Assembly: GCF_007827955.1 (NCBI RefSeq)
Contig: NZ_VITR01000006.1
Location: forward strand, 124,001-188,000
Length of the DNA stretch: 64,000 nucleotides
From: Nitrospirillum pindoramense
GTDB taxonomy: Bacteria; Pseudomonadota; Alphaproteobacteria; Azospirillales; Azospirillaceae
Direction: 5' to 3'
The notes under the pieces are model-generated. The model searched no databases, was not told the origin of the DNA, and was given only the letters and a program-made list of their open reading frames with translations. Below, piece after piece: positions 14,583 to 24,719 of the stretch (the first letter of the stretch is position 1; every line of letters begins with the position of its first letter). Both the position numbers and the translations under genes were made by a program.

Positions 14583-16247
14583 TCACACGCGGACCAGATG
14601 CACCTCGGTCACCGGCTTGCGGCCCTGCGCCGCGTGGAAGGTGCGCCGCACGGCCAGGCGCGCGGCCTCCGTCACCGCGACATCGTCGCGCCGCTCCGCC
14701 GGGCCCAGCTTTTCCACCGCCTGCGCGATGCCCTTCACCAAACCCTCGATGAAGGCGCCGTCCTCCTCCTCATCCAGCAGCCCGATGACGCTGAGCCTGG
14801 GATCAGCGATCAGGTCCGTGTCCTCCATGACCAGGGTGACCACGGCGGCGCCGTTGAAGACCATGCGGTTGCGCGTGCGCAGCAAGGTGCCGCCCAGCGG
14901 CACCAGGCGGCGCCCGTCCAGGCACAGCTTGCCCGAGGGCACGGTGCCGATGATCTCCGGCTCACCGGGGCCGATGCGGATGACCACGCCGTTCTCCGGC
15001 ACCAGGGCGCGCGGCACCTGGCATTCCAGCGCCAGGTCGGCATGCGCCTTCAGATGGCGCTGCTCGCCATGCACCGGCACCGACAGGAAGGGGCGGACCC
15101 ACTGGTACATCTGCGCCAGCTCATCCCGCGCCGGATGGCCGGAGACATGGACGTCGGCGTCGCTGGCCGTGACCACCTCGATGCCCCGGCGGATCAGGCC
15201 ATTCTGCACCTTGGCGATGGCCTTCTCGTTGCCTGGAATCTCGCGGGAGGAGAAGATGACGACGTCGCCCGGCTCCAGGTCGATCTCGGGATGATCGCCC
15301 TCGGCGATGCGGGCCAGGGCGGCCCGCGGCTCCCCCTGGCTGCCGGTGCAGATCAGCACCTGGGCCTCACGAGGCAGATAGCCCACATCATGCTCGGTGA
15401 CGAAGGGCGGCAAGTCCTTGAGATATCCCGTCGCCCGCGCGGCCTCGTTGATGCGGCGCAGGCTGCGGCCGACCAGGGCCACCTGGCGGTCATGCGCGGC
15501 GGCGGCCTTGGCGATGGAATGCAGGCGGGCGACGTTGGTGGCGAAGCAGGCCACGGCCACCCGGCGGCCGGGGTAGCGGCCGATCAGCTCCTCCAGCCCC
15601 ACGGCGACGGTGCCCTCGGAACCCGAGGTGCCGGGCACCGTGGCGTTGGTGCTGTCGCAGACCAGGGCGGTCACGCCCTGGTGTCCCAGGGCGATCAGCG
15701 CCGCCTCGTCCACCGGCGCACCCACGCGGGGATCGGGGTCCAGCTTCCAGTCGCCGGTGTGAAGTACCGTACCGCCCGGGGTGCGGATGACAAGGGCGTT
15801 GGGCTCGGGAATGGAATGGGTGAGGCTGATCAGCTCGATATCGAAGGGACCGACGTGGAAGCGGCCGGACAGCGGCACCTCGATGATCTGCACCAGGCCG
15901 CTGAACTCCGTCTCGCGCAGCTTGGCGCGCAGCACGGCGGCGGTGAAGGGGGTGGCGTAGACAGGGCAGCGCAGTTCCGTCCATAGGTACTGCACGGCAC
16001 CCAGATGATCCTCGTGCGCGTGCGTCAGCACCAGGCCCGCCAGATCCTCCCGCCGCTCGGCGATGAATTCGGGATCCGGCATGACCACGTCCACGCCGGG
16101 GGCGGCGTCATCGCCGAAGCTGACGCCTAAGTCCACCATCAGCCATTTGCCGGCGTGATGGTACAGGTTGAGGTTCATGCCAATTTCGCCGGACCCACCC
16201 AACGGCAGGAAATACAAGGCATCGGGGGACAGCAAATCGTCGATCAT
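14583..16247 (-). CDS. rnj: ribonuclease J
   Basis: Encodes 554 residues from ATG 16247 (MIDDLLSPDALYFLPLGG), chosen because AGGTG lies 5 bases upstream and alphaproteobacterial homologues begin just before this motif; ATG 16274 is a less likely alternative. It is a metallo-beta-lactamase/beta-CASP nuclease with 5'-3' exo- and endoribonuclease activity in RNA maturation and decay. Zinc site: LTHAHEDHLGAV; second ligand region: VLHTGDWKLDPDPR; beta-CASP motifs around LICTGSQGEP and HVSGHPARDE. The length is normal. It lies 56 bases downstream of coaX in the conserved alphaproteobacterial order nuoN-birA-coaX-rnj. Confidence 0.95.
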   Translation of the reverse strand: MIDDLLSPDALYFLPLGGSGEIGMNLNLYHHAGKWLMVDLGVSFGDDAAPGVDVVMPDPEFIAERREDLAGLVLTHAHEDHLGAVQYLWTELRCPVYATPFTAAVLRAKLRETEFSGLVQIIEVPLSGRFHVGPFDIELISLTHSIPEPNALVIRTPGGTVLHTGDWKLDPDPRVGAPVDEAALIALGHQGVTALVCDSTNATVPGTSGSEGTVAVGLEELIGRYPGRRVAVACFATNVARLHSIAKAAAAHDRQVALVGRSLRRINEAARATGYLKDLPPFVTEHDVGYLPREAQVLICTGSQGEPRAALARIAEGDHPEIDLEPGDVVIFSSREIPGNEKAIAKVQNGLIRRGIEVVTASDADVHVSGHPARDELAQMYQWVRPFLSVPVHGEQRHLKAHADLALECQVPRALVPENGVVIRIGPGEPEIIGTVPSGKLCLDGRRLVPLGGTLLRTRNRMVFNGAAVVTLVMEDTDLIADPRLSVIGLLDEEEDGAFIEGLVKGIAQAVEKLGPAERRDDVAVTEAARLAVRRTFHAAQGRKPVTEVHLVRV

Positions 16248-16303
16248 GGACACCTGGGAAAAGGACTGGGACATAAGGAAGGAAGGGGCGGGACTTGTGG
16301 GGG

Positions 16304-17095
16304 TCAGCCCCCTGATTTGGCGTTGCGGCGGTAAATGAGCAAGAGGCCGCGCAGGGTCAGGTCGCTGTCGATGTGATCGACCATGCCCGTCTCCTCCGCG
16401 AATACGCGGACCATGCCGCCCGTGCCGATAACGGTGACCGGCGGCGTCCCGGTGGGCGACAGCTCCGCCTTGATACGGCGCAGCAGGCCCTCGATCATCG
16501 CGGTATAGCCCCAATACATGCCGGACTGCATGGCCCCCACCGTGCCTCGGCCGATGACGTTGTCCGGCTTGGCGATGTCCACCTTGGGCAATTGTGCCGC
16601 CACGCGGTGCAGGGCATCCAGCGATAGGGTGGGCCCGGGGGCGATGATGCCGCCGGCGAAGGCGCCATCGGCGTCCACGACGTCGAAGGTGGTGCCCGTG
16701 CCGATGTCCAGGACGACCAGGGGGGACGGATATCGTTCCGTTGCCGCAACGGCATTGACCAGGCGATCCGCCCCCGCCTCACGCGGGTTGTCGATGCGAA
16801 TTTCGATACCCAGGTCGACCGTCGGATCACCGATGCGCATTGGAACGCATCCGAAATGATCTTTGCACAGGCGGATCAGGTCCGGGGTCGCCGCCGGCAC
16901 CACCGACGACAGGATGGCGGCGTTGACATCCTGGGCGGTCAGGCCCTTCAGCGCCATGGCGGAGGTCAGCCACACCGCGTACTCATCCGAGGTGCGGCGG
17001 CTGTCGGTGGAGATGCGCCAGCGCCCCCGGGGGGTGTCGCCCTCATAAATGGCGAAGACCACGTTGGTATTGCCGGCGTCGATGGCGAGCAGCAT
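16304..17095 (-). CDS. coaX: type III pantothenate kinase
   Basis: Encodes 263 residues. It phosphorylates pantothenate with ATP as the first step of CoA synthesis. It belongs to the ASKHA fold: phosphate-binding LLAIDAGNTNVVFAIYEG at the start, the pantothenate/second motif EAGADRLVNAVAA (about residues 105-117), VVLDIGTGTTFDVVDADG with the catalytic Asp region, then AGGIIAPGPTLSLDALH. Length is typical. The gene lies 15 bases after birA and is co-transcribed with it. Type III enzymes are usually potassium-dependent and not feedback-inhibited by CoA (family knowledge). Confidence 0.95.
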   Translation of the reverse strand: MLLAIDAGNTNVVFAIYEGDTPRGRWRISTDSRRTSDEYAVWLTSAMALKGLTAQDVNAAILSSVVPAATPDLIRLCKDHFGCVPMRIGDPTVDLGIEIRIDNPREAGADRLVNAVAATERYPSPLVVLDIGTGTTFDVVDADGAFAGGIIAPGPTLSLDALHRVAAQLPKVDIAKPDNVIGRGTVGAMQSGMYWGYTAMIEGLLRRIKAELSPTGTPPVTVIGTGGMVRVFAEETGMVDHIDSDLTLRGLLLIYRRNAKSGG

Positions 17096-17110
17096 GGGGG
17101 AGCCCTTGTC

Positions 17111-17899
17111 TCAGGAGGTCGTCTGAGCGGCGTGCGGGAAAAAGACATCACCGGCCGTGACCCGCACCCGGCCGGCCGGCGTCTCCACCAGCAGGGCGCC
17201 GTCGGCGTCCAGGTCCAGCAACCGGCCGTCAAAACTGCGGTCATGCAGACGGACTGTCACCGGCCCGCCCAGGCCATGCGCGGCGTTCAGCCAGGCCGCG
17301 CGCACGGGCGCGAAGCCGAACTCCTGCCAGCGACGGTACCAACGATCAAAGGCACCGGCATAGGCGGCCATGACCTGATCCGGCTCCACGTCGGCCCCCT
17401 GGGCCAGCAGTGAGGTGGTGGCGTAATCGGCCATATCGGGATGGTGGCGAACGTTCAGGCCCATGCCGACGGCCACCCAGGCGACGCTGCCGTCGATATC
17501 AGCCTCGGACTCCAGCAGGATACCGGCGATCTTGGCGCCATCCACCAGGATATCGTTGGGCCATTTCAGCTTAGGCGCCGCAGCGACCAGGCCATCCACC
17601 GCCTCCCCCGCCGCCAGCGCGGTGACGAAGGACAGCTCGGCCGCCCGCTGGGGCGTGCCGCCGGGGCGCAGCAGCAAGGTGCAGGCGAGGTTGCCCGCGT
17701 CAGACAGCCAGGAGCGGCCGCGCCGGCCACGCCCCGCCTCTTGACGAATGGCCCGGACCAGCGTGCCTTCCGGCGCGCCAGTACGGGCCATCTCTTTGAC
17801 AACATCATTGGTGCTGCCGCACCGGTCCAGCACCGTCGGCCGGATCCAATCCGGCAGACGGTGGGGAAAGGCGCCGGGGATCAGCGCCTGCTCGCTCAA
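17111..17899 (-). CDS. birA: biotin--[acetyl-CoA-carboxylase] ligase
   Basis: Encodes 262 residues. It activates biotin to biotinyl-AMP and attaches it to the carrier domain of acetyl-CoA carboxylase and other biotin enzymes. Family motifs: [12 protein letters not shown], the glycine-rich [12 protein letters not shown] biotin-binding loop, [20 protein letters not shown], and VAVGMGLNV. There is no N-terminal helix-turn-helix, so it is a monofunctional (class I) ligase and not a biotin repressor. Its start overlaps the nuoN stop by 4 bases, coupling it to the complex I operon, an arrangement shared by many Alphaproteobacteria. Confidence 0.95.
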   Translation of the reverse strand: MSEQALIPGAFPHRLPDWIRPTVLDRCGSTNDVVKEMARTGAPEGTLVRAIRQEAGRGRRGRSWLSDAGNLACTLLLRPGGTPQRAAELSFVTALAAGEAVDGLVAAAPKLKWPNDILVDGAKIAGILLESEADIDGSVAWVAVGMGLNVRHHPDMADYATTSLLAQGADVEPDQVMAAYAGAFDRWYRRWQEFGFAPVRAAWLNAAHGLGGPVTVRLHDRSFDGRLLDLDADGALLVETPAGRVRVTAGDVFFPHAAQTTS

Positions 17900-19335
17900 T
17901 GGAACAAGCTGGCGGCGGCGGCGGCCGCACCGTTCAGCACCGGGGTGCCGATCACCAGAGCCACCGGGAACACCACCAGGGCGGTGGCGGTGACGACCCA
18001 GGACAGGCCGGCGGCCGGACGGTCCAACGGCTCCTTCACGTCGTCGAACCAGGAAACCTTACAGACCTTCAGGTAATAGTAGAGGCTGATGCCGCTGGTC
18101 AGCGCCATGATGATGGACAGCGGATACAGGCCCGCCTTCCACGCGGCCATGAACACCAGCAGCTTGCCGAAGAAGCCGGCCGCCGGCGGCACGCCCGCCA
18201 TGGAGAACATGAACACGGCCAGGGCCAAGGCCAGCATGGGGCTGGTCTTGGACAGGCCGGCCAGGTCGGCGATCTCCTCCACCGCCTTCCCCTTCTGGCG
18301 CATGCCGATGATGATGGCAAAGGTGCCGACGGTCATCACCAGGTAAATAGCCATGTAGATCAGCACGGCCTGCACGCCATCGGCGGTGCCGGCGGCGACG
18401 CCAACCAGGGCATAGCCGATGTTGGCGATGGAGCTGTAGGCCATCAGACGCTTGATATTGGTCTGGCGGATGGCCGCCAGGGACCCCACAAGCATGGAGG
18501 CGACGGCGCAGAACTCGATCACCTGGCGCCACTGCGGCAGCAGGGACCCGAAGGGACCTTCCAGCACGCGGATGAACAGGCAGATCGCCGCCACCTTGGG
18601 GGCCACGGCGAAGAACGCCGAGACCGGGGTGGGCGCGCCCTCATAGACGTCCGGCGTCCACATGTGGAAGGGTACGGCGGAAATCTTAAACGCCAGACCG
18701 GCGGCCACGAACACCAGGCCGACGATGACGCCCAGGGACGCCGGACCAGCCTGCAGGACCTGGGCGATGGTGATGAAGTTGGTGGTGCCGGCGAAGCCGT
18801 AGATCATGCTGATGCCGTACAGCAGCATGCCGGAGGACAGGGCGCCCAGGACGAAGTACTTCAGGCCCGCCTCGGTGCTCTTGGCCGAATCGCGGCGGAA
18901 AGCGGCGATGACGTAGAGCGACAGGCTCTGCAGTTCCAGGCCGACATACAGCGACAGGAGGTCGTTGGCCGACACCATCATCATCATGCCGACCGTGGCC
19001 AGCACCATGAGCACCGGATACTCGAACCGGTCCATGTCCTCCCGGGCGATGAAGTTCTGGGCGATGATGAGGGAAAGGCCCGTGCCCAGGAGGATCAGCA
19101 GCTTGGAGAAGACGGCGAAGCTATCGGTGATGAAAAGGCCGGAGAAGGCCACGTCGTAGCCTTCCTGGCGGAACAGCAGCACGGCGGTCACCACCAGCGC
19201 CACCAAGGCCAGGCCGCTGACCAGGCGGGTGCCGTTCTTGCCGCTGAACACACCCAGCATCAGCAGCAGCAGCGCCGCCACGGCCAGGAAGATCTCAGGC
19301 AGTGCCGGGATCAGATCGGTGAGGACAGGTTGCAT
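17896..19335 (-). CDS. nuoN: NADH-quinone oxidoreductase subunit N
   Basis: Encodes 479 residues. An antiporter-like proton-pumping subunit of the complex I membrane arm, with about 14 transmembrane helices. Conserved features include an early Glu in the helix [18 protein letters not shown] and the Lys-containing [30 protein letters not shown] segment. It is the last nuo gene; its stop overlaps birA by 4 bases and it starts 18 bases after nuoM. Length is normal. Confidence 0.97.
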   Translation of the reverse strand: MQPVLTDLIPALPEIFLAVAALLLLMLGVFSGKNGTRLVSGLALVALVVTAVLLFRQEGYDVAFSGLFITDSFAVFSKLLILLGTGLSLIIAQNFIAREDMDRFEYPVLMVLATVGMMMMVSANDLLSLYVGLELQSLSLYVIAAFRRDSAKSTEAGLKYFVLGALSSGMLLYGISMIYGFAGTTNFITIAQVLQAGPASLGVIVGLVFVAAGLAFKISAVPFHMWTPDVYEGAPTPVSAFFAVAPKVAAICLFIRVLEGPFGSLLPQWRQVIEFCAVASMLVGSLAAIRQTNIKRLMAYSSIANIGYALVGVAAGTADGVQAVLIYMAIYLVMTVGTFAIIIGMRQKGKAVEEIADLAGLSKTSPMLALALAVFMFSMAGVPPAAGFFGKLLVFMAAWKAGLYPLSIIMALTSGISLYYYLKVCKVSWFDDVKEPLDRPAAGLSWVVTATALVVFPVALVIGTPVLNGAAAAAASLFH

Positions 19336-19353
19336 GGATCGTTTCCCGCTGGA

Positions 19354-21069
19354 TCAGTGGCCGGCGTCGGGGTTGGCGTCCGCCTTGGGCTCCGCCTGGA
19401 CGGGTGCCCCGGCAGGAGTTTCAGAGGCGGGCGTTTCGGTGGTGGACGGTTCGGTGGCCTGCTCGGTGCCCGGCGTCTCGGTGGTCGCCGGGTGGGCGGC
19501 CATATGGTCATCCGACATCGTCCCGGCATTGGCGGCCGGAACGAAGGCGGAGGCCGGGTTGGCGACCGGCGGGGTCAAGCCCTCGGCCGCCAGCGCATCA
19601 CGATGATGGGACAGGATGTGGTCCAGAGAGGCGGCGTACACGCTGCTGAAGCTCTTGGGGTACACGCCCATCATGATGACGATGGCGACCAGCGGGGCGA
19701 AGTACAGGATTTCCTTCGCGTTCAGGTCGGGCATGGCCATCACGTCGGCCTTCTCCAGCTTGCCGTAGAACAGCTTGCGATAGAGCAGCAGCATGTAGGC
19801 GGCGCCGAACACCAGGCCGGTGGAGGCGAACAGGCCCACCCAGGTGTTGGCCTCATACGCGCCCAGCATGGACAGGAACTCACCCACGAAACCCGAGGTG
19901 CCGGGCAGACCGACCGAGGCCAGCATGAACAGCATGAACACCACGGCGTACTTGGGCATGTTGTGCGCCATGCCGCCGTAGCGCGCGATCTCACGGGTGT
20001 GCAGGCGGTTGTAGACCACGCCGATGCAGAGGAAGAGGGCCGCCGACACCACGGTGTGCGACAGCATCTGGAACATGGCGCCGTCCAGGCCCTGGGCGTT
20101 GGCGGAGAAGATGCCCATGCTGACGTAACCCATGTGGGCCACGGAGGAATAGGCGATCATCTTCTTCATGTCGGTCTGCGCCAGCGCCACCAGCGAGGTG
20201 TAGATGATGGCCACGACCGACATCACGAACACCAGGTTGGTGTAGGTGGCCGAGCCGATGGGCAGCATCTGCAGGTTGGCGCGGATCAGACCGTAGCCGC
20301 CCATCTTCAGCATGACGCCGGCCAGCATGACGGAGCCGGCGGTCGGCGCCTCCACGTGGGCGAAGGGCAACCAGGTGTGGAACGGCCACATCGGGGTCTT
20401 CACCGCGAAGGCGGCGAAGAAGGCCAGCCACAGGATCTTCTGCATCGACGGATCGAAGGTGTGGTCCAGCATCACCCGCATGTCGAAGGTGCCGACCTGC
20501 AGATACATGGCGATGATGGCCAGCAGCATCAGGACGGAGCCGATGAAGGTGTAGATGAAGAACTTGTAGGCGGCGTAGATGCGGCCCGGACCACCCCACA
20601 CGCCGATCATCAGGAACATCGGCAGCAGGACACCTTCGAAGAAGATGTAGAACAGGACGAAGTCCAGCGCGGTGAACATGCCGACCAGCATGGTCTCCAG
20701 CAGCAGGAGCGACATCATGAACTCCTTCACGCGCTTCTCGACGCTGTCCCAGGAGGCCAGCACGCAGACGGGCGTGAGGAAGGTCGAGGCCAGCACGAAC
20801 CAGACGGACACGCCGTCGATGCCGCGCAGGTATTGGATACCCAGCGCGGGCAGCCAGCTGTGTTCCTCCACCAGCTGGAAGCCGGCGCTGGAGGGGTCGA
20901 ACTTCACCAGGATGAACAGCGAAACGATGAAGGTGAGGAGCGAGGTCGCGAGGGCGAGCGCCTTCGCGTTCCGCGCCACGGCCTGTTCTTCGCCGCGCAC
21001 CAGCAGGATGAGTAGGGCGCCAATCGACGGAAGGAACGTCGTCAGCGACAGGATCGGCCAATCAGCCAT
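19354..21069 (-). CDS. nuoM: NADH-quinone oxidoreductase subunit M with long C-terminal tail
   Basis: Encodes 571 residues. An antiporter-like proton-pumping subunit. The conserved membrane part covers about residues 1-490 (Lys/Glu-bearing regions such as FHTWLPFAHVEAPTAGSVMLAGVMLKMGGYG, split across the central helices, and KKMIAYSSVAHMGY). Beyond about residue 490 there is a hydrophilic tail of about 80 residues rich in Thr, Glu, Pro and Ala (for example TTETPGTEQATEPSTTETP) ending in NPDAGH. Typical NuoM is about 500 residues, so this tail is an addition, probably disordered. Gaps of 18-19 bases to nuoL and nuoN. Confidence 0.96.
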   Translation of the reverse strand: MADWPILSLTTFLPSIGALLILLVRGEEQAVARNAKALALATSLLTFIVSLFILVKFDPSSAGFQLVEEHSWLPALGIQYLRGIDGVSVWFVLASTFLTPVCVLASWDSVEKRVKEFMMSLLLLETMLVGMFTALDFVLFYIFFEGVLLPMFLMIGVWGGPGRIYAAYKFFIYTFIGSVLMLLAIIAMYLQVGTFDMRVMLDHTFDPSMQKILWLAFFAAFAVKTPMWPFHTWLPFAHVEAPTAGSVMLAGVMLKMGGYGLIRANLQMLPIGSATYTNLVFVMSVVAIIYTSLVALAQTDMKKMIAYSSVAHMGYVSMGIFSANAQGLDGAMFQMLSHTVVSAALFLCIGVVYNRLHTREIARYGGMAHNMPKYAVVFMLFMLASVGLPGTSGFVGEFLSMLGAYEANTWVGLFASTGLVFGAAYMLLLYRKLFYGKLEKADVMAMPDLNAKEILYFAPLVAIVIMMGVYPKSFSSVYAASLDHILSHHRDALAAEGLTPPVANPASAFVPAANAGTMSDDHMAAHPATTETPGTEQATEPSTTETPASETPAGAPVQAEPKADANPDAGH

Positions 21070-21088
21070 CGTATATGCCTCGTCCTGC

Positions 21089-23044
21089 TCAGGGCTTGAA
21101 GTAGAACCAGCCGACCAGCGCGACCACGCCGATCACCATGGCGAATGCGTAATGGTAGACGTAACCGGATTGCAGACGGCTGACGCCGGCGGCCACGCCG
21201 CGGGTGGTCTTGGCGACGCCATCGGGGCCCAGCCCGTCGATGATGGCGCCGTCACCCGCCTTCCACAGGCCGAAGCCCAGGAGCCGCGCCGGCTTCACGA
21301 ACAGCACGTCGTAAATCTGGTCGAAGAAGTACTTGTTGAAGACCAGCACGTGCAGCGGCTTCACCACCTTGGTGAAGGTCGCCGGGATGCCGGGGACGAA
21401 CATGTAGCAGACATACGCCAGGGCGATACCGGCCAGGCCGACGAACAGCGGCAGGACACCCACCCACTCCCGCCCCTCATGGGCGGCGTGGATGCTGTCG
21501 TGGGCATGCAGCACCTGGATGGCGCCGCGCCAGAACTCGGCACGGGCCTCGTGGCCGACGAACCACTCGTAGCCGCCGATACCGGCGATGAGGGCGCCGA
21601 TGGCCAGCACGGTCAGCGGACCGGTCATGACCACCGGGCTTTCATGCACATGGTCCATGACCTCCTTCGAGGCGCGCGGCTTGCCATGGAAGGTCATGAT
21701 CAGCAGGCGCCAGGAGTAGAAGGCGGTCATGAAGGCGGCGGCGATGCCCAGCCAGTAGGCGAAGTGGCCGACGGCGGTGCCGGAGCCGTACGCCGCCTCC
21801 AGGATGATGTCCTTGGAGTAGAAGCCCGCGAAGCCGAAGACACCGGGAATGCCGACACCGGCCAGGGCCAGGTTGCCGATCCACATCACCGCGTAGGTGA
21901 AGGGGATGAGCCGCCAGATGCCGCCCATCTTGCGCATGTCCTGCTCACCCGACATAGCGTGGATGACGGAACCGGCACCCAGGAACAGCAGGGCCTTGAA
22001 GAAGGCGTGGGTCATCAGGTGGAAGACGGCGGCCTGGTAGGCCGACACGCCGATGGCGAAGAACATGTAGCCCAGCTGGCTCATCGTCGAATAGGCGATG
22101 ACGCGCTTGATGTCGAACTGGGTCATACCGATCGTCGCGGCGACGAAGGCGGTCAGGGCGCCCAGCACCGTCACCACGGCCAGCGCGGTGGGGGCGTATT
22201 CGAACACCGGGCTCATACGGGCCAGCATGAACACGCCGGCGGTGACCATGGTGGCCGCGTGGATGAGGGCCGACACCGGGGTCGGGCCTTCCATGGCGTC
22301 CGGCAGCCAGGTGTGCAGACCCAGCTGGGCCGACTTGCCCATGGCGCCGACGAACAGCAGCAGGCAGGCGCAGTCCAGCGCCGACACATGCCAGCCCAGG
22401 AAGTTGAAGGTGGCGTGCGCCTTGCCGGCGGCGGCCGGGAAGATGGTGCCGAATTCGACGCTGCCGAAGATGATGAAGATCGAGAAGATGCCCAGCGCGA
22501 AGCCGAAGTCACCCACGCGGTTCACCAGGAACGCCTTCATGGAGGCGTCGTTGGCGCTCTTCTTCTCGAACCAGAAGTTGATCAGCAGGTAGGAGGCGAC
22601 ACCGACGCCCTCCCAGCCGAAGAACATCTGCAGCAGGTTGTCCGAGGTCACCAGCATGAGCATCATGAAGGTGAACAGGCTGAGGTAGGACATGAACCGG
22701 GGCTTGTCCGGGTCATGGCTCATGTAGCCGACGGAGTAGATGTGGACCATGGTCGACACGCCGTTGACCACGATCAGCATGACCGCCGTCAGGGTATCGA
22801 CGCGCAGGGCCCAATCGACGTGGAAGTCGCCGCTGGCCACCCAATTGGCCAGGGGCACCACACGGGCATGGCCGTTGATGGCCACGTCGATGAAGAGCAT
22901 GACCGACAGGACCAGCGCCGCCACCATGGCGCCGCAGGTGACGAGCTGGGAGCCCCGGTCACCGATGCGACGGCCGAAGAAGCCGGCGATGAAGGCCGCG
23001 AGAAGCGGCAGGAAGATTGCTGCGATGACGGCCATGGCCCTCAA
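21089..23044 (-). CDS. nuoL: NADH-quinone oxidoreductase subunit L
   Basis: Encodes 651 residues. It is the distal antiporter-like subunit, with about 16 transmembrane helices including the long lateral helix near the C-terminus. Diagnostic segments: [52 protein letters not shown], the latter with the central Lys/His region, and [21 protein letters not shown]. The start overlaps the nuoK stop by 4 bases (23041-23044), so the two are translationally coupled. Confidence 0.97.
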   Translation of the reverse strand: MRAMAVIAAIFLPLLAAFIAGFFGRRIGDRGSQLVTCGAMVAALVLSVMLFIDVAINGHARVVPLANWVASGDFHVDWALRVDTLTAVMLIVVNGVSTMVHIYSVGYMSHDPDKPRFMSYLSLFTFMMLMLVTSDNLLQMFFGWEGVGVASYLLINFWFEKKSANDASMKAFLVNRVGDFGFALGIFSIFIIFGSVEFGTIFPAAAGKAHATFNFLGWHVSALDCACLLLFVGAMGKSAQLGLHTWLPDAMEGPTPVSALIHAATMVTAGVFMLARMSPVFEYAPTALAVVTVLGALTAFVAATIGMTQFDIKRVIAYSTMSQLGYMFFAIGVSAYQAAVFHLMTHAFFKALLFLGAGSVIHAMSGEQDMRKMGGIWRLIPFTYAVMWIGNLALAGVGIPGVFGFAGFYSKDIILEAAYGSGTAVGHFAYWLGIAAAFMTAFYSWRLLIMTFHGKPRASKEVMDHVHESPVVMTGPLTVLAIGALIAGIGGYEWFVGHEARAEFWRGAIQVLHAHDSIHAAHEGREWVGVLPLFVGLAGIALAYVCYMFVPGIPATFTKVVKPLHVLVFNKYFFDQIYDVLFVKPARLLGFGLWKAGDGAIIDGLGPDGVAKTTRGVAAGVSRLQSGYVYHYAFAMVIGVVALVGWFYFKP

Positions 23045-23361
23045 CCCTTCATCAGGTTGATGTCCTCAACCGCGATCGAGCCACGGTTGCGGAAGTAGAT
23101 GACGAGGATGGCGAGGCCGATGGCGGCCTCGGCAGCCGCCACGGTCAGGATGAACAGGGCGAACACCTGTCCCACGAGATCGTGCAGGAAGACCGAGAAG
23201 GCGACGAGGTTGATGTTGACGGCGAGCAGGATCAGCTCGATCGACATCAGGATGATGATGACGTTGCGGCGGTTCAGGAAGATGCCGAACACGCCCAGGA
23301 TGAACAGGATGGCCGCCACCGACAGGTAGTGGCCGAGACCGATATCCATCATGGTTTCCAT
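23041..23361 (-). CDS. nuoK: NADH-quinone oxidoreductase subunit K
   Basis: Encodes 106 residues with three transmembrane helices: [42 protein letters not shown], and [24 protein letters not shown]. The buried glutamates of the E-channel are visible in MSIELIL and AAAEAAIG. The start at 23361 is supported by a GGGGAGGG ribosome site upstream; the ATGs a few codons inside would be too far from it. The gap to nuoJ is 2 bases. Confidence 0.96.
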   Translation of the reverse strand: METMMDIGLGHYLSVAAILFILGVFGIFLNRRNVIIILMSIELILLAVNINLVAFSVFLHDLVGQVFALFILTVAAAEAAIGLAILVIYFRNRGSIAVEDINLMKG

Positions 23362-23363
23362 GG

Positions 23364-23972
23364 TTACACGCCCTCCCCGGTCCGGACCTTGACCACGGCC
23401 ACCACGTCGTCGCGGCGACGCGACACCTGGTCGGCGATCACCTGGCGGCGGGTGCCCTTGCGCGAGCGCAGGGTCAGCACGATGGCGCCGATCATGGCGA
23501 CCAGCAGCACCAGGCCGGAAGCCTCGAAGACATAGGCGTATTGGGTGTAGAGCAGATCGCCCAGGGCCTGGGCGTTACCAACGCTTTCCGGCGTCGGCGC
23601 CGCGCGGACGCTGTCGGCCGGCCCGGCGTAGACCCAGCCGGAGATCACCAGGCCCAGTTCCGCCAGCAGGGCCGCCCCCACGGCGAGACCCGCCGGCAGG
23701 TAGCGCAGGAAGCCCTTACGCAGTTCCTGGAAGTTGATGTCCAGCATCATGACGACGAAGAGGAACAGCACCGCGACGGCGCCCACGTAGACGATGACCA
23801 GGATCATCGCCACGAATTCCGCCCCGATCAGCACGAACAGGCCGGCCGCGTTGAAGAAGGCCAGGATCAGGAACAGGACGGAGTGCACCGGATTGCGCGC
23901 CGTGATCACCAGCATGCCGGACAGCACCAGCACGGCGGCGAACAGGTAGAAGGCGAGAGCGGGCAGTATCAT
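23364..23972 (-). CDS. nuoJ: NADH-quinone oxidoreductase subunit J
   Basis: Encodes 202 residues with five predicted helices, including the conserved [46 protein letters not shown] region whose third helix carries the pi-bulge of complex I. The C-terminus ends in a basic tail ([20 protein letters not shown]). It starts 154 bases after nuoI, one of two sizeable gaps inside the operon. Confidence 0.96.
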   Translation of the reverse strand: MILPALAFYLFAAVLVLSGMLVITARNPVHSVLFLILAFFNAAGLFVLIGAEFVAMILVIVYVGAVAVLFLFVVMMLDINFQELRKGFLRYLPAGLAVGAALLAELGLVISGWVYAGPADSVRAAPTPESVGNAQALGDLLYTQYAYVFEASGLVLLVAMIGAIVLTLRSRKGTRRQVIADQVSRRRDDVVAVVKVRTGEGV

Positions 23973-24126
23973 CGGCGGCTCTCCTTCCGGTGCGGGTTGC
24001 GGACGTTGGCGATCAAGATCTCTCTCCGGTAACCGGGCCCAGGGTCTGGGTCGCTGGCTCTGGGTAGGGGGCGTGGGCGGTCCCGCGCGCGGGCGTCACG
24101 GGGTTGGGCGTCACAAGGCGTGAAGG

Positions 24127-24615
24127 TCAGCGGTACGGCGCATCCGCCGCGATGTTGGCGGCCAGCAGGGGTTCCCATCGGTCGCCGTTCGCCAGCAGCT
24201 TTTCCTTGTTGTAGAAAAGCTCCTCGCGCGTCTCGGTCGCGAACTCCAGGTTCGGTCCCTCGACGATGGCGTCCACCGGGCAGGCCTCCTGGCAGAGACC
24301 GCAGTAGATGCACTTGGTCATGTCGATGTCGTAGCGGGTGGTGCGGCGCGAGCCGTCTTCGCGCGGTTCCGCTTCGATGGTGATGGCCAGGGCCGGGCAC
24401 ACCGCTTCGCACAGCTTGCAGGCGATGCAGCGCTCTTCCCCGTTGGGATAGCGCCGCAGGGCGTGCTCACCGCGGAACCGGGGGCTCAGCGGGCTGCGCT
24501 CATACGGGTAGTTGATCGTCACCCGGGGCTTGAACATGTAGCTGAAGGTCAGGGCGAAGCCCTTCACCAGCTCGGTCATGAACAGGCCGCGCGCCGTGCG
24601 GTCGAGCCAGGCCAT
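24127..24615 (-). CDS. nuoI: NADH-quinone oxidoreductase subunit I
   Basis: Encodes 162 residues. It carries iron-sulfur clusters N6a and N6b in two ferredoxin motifs: [12 protein letters not shown] and [12 protein letters not shown], each with a following Pro. The N-terminal amphipathic part ([18 protein letters not shown], then [18 protein letters not shown]) contacts the membrane arm. It lies 104 bases after nuoH, with a strong hairpin in that gap. Confidence 0.97.
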   Translation of the reverse strand: MAWLDRTARGLFMTELVKGFALTFSYMFKPRVTINYPYERSPLSPRFRGEHALRRYPNGEERCIACKLCEAVCPALAITIEAEPREDGSRRTTRYDIDMTKCIYCGLCQEACPVDAIVEGPNLEFATETREELFYNKEKLLANGDRWEPLLAANIAADAPYR

Positions 24616-24636
24616 GTCGTCACCTCATTCCTTGAT

Positions 24637-24659
24637 GCGGGGGGGCGGCTCCCCCCCGC
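24637..24659. other. GC-rich stem-loop between nuoH and nuoI
   Basis: GCGGGGGGG (24637-24645) pairs perfectly with CCCCCCCGC (24651-24659) around a 5-base loop, 22 bases before the nuoI start. No T-tract. Likely an RNA-processing or stability element within the nuo transcript; a role in setting subunit ratios is inference. Confidence 0.5.
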
Positions 24660-24719
24660 GGTCAAAAGTCAGTCACTAATCAATCCCGCCCGGGGCGGGG
24701 CACATACCGGCGCAGGCGA

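Noticed and set aside
14598-15986. A 462-residue plus-strand open frame opposite RNase J
   Set aside because: Antisense of a fully conserved nuclease gene; Gln/His/Gly-rich shadow composition.
17899-21015. A 1038-residue plus-strand open frame across nuoN-nuoM
   Set aside because: It is antisense to clear nuo genes. The translation is extremely Gly/His/Gln/Asp-rich, the usual result of reading codon-biased high-GC genes on the opposite strand.
20672-23098. An 808-residue plus-strand open frame across nuoL
   Set aside because: Antisense of nuoL/nuoM with shadow-type composition (many His, Gln, Gly) and no domain.
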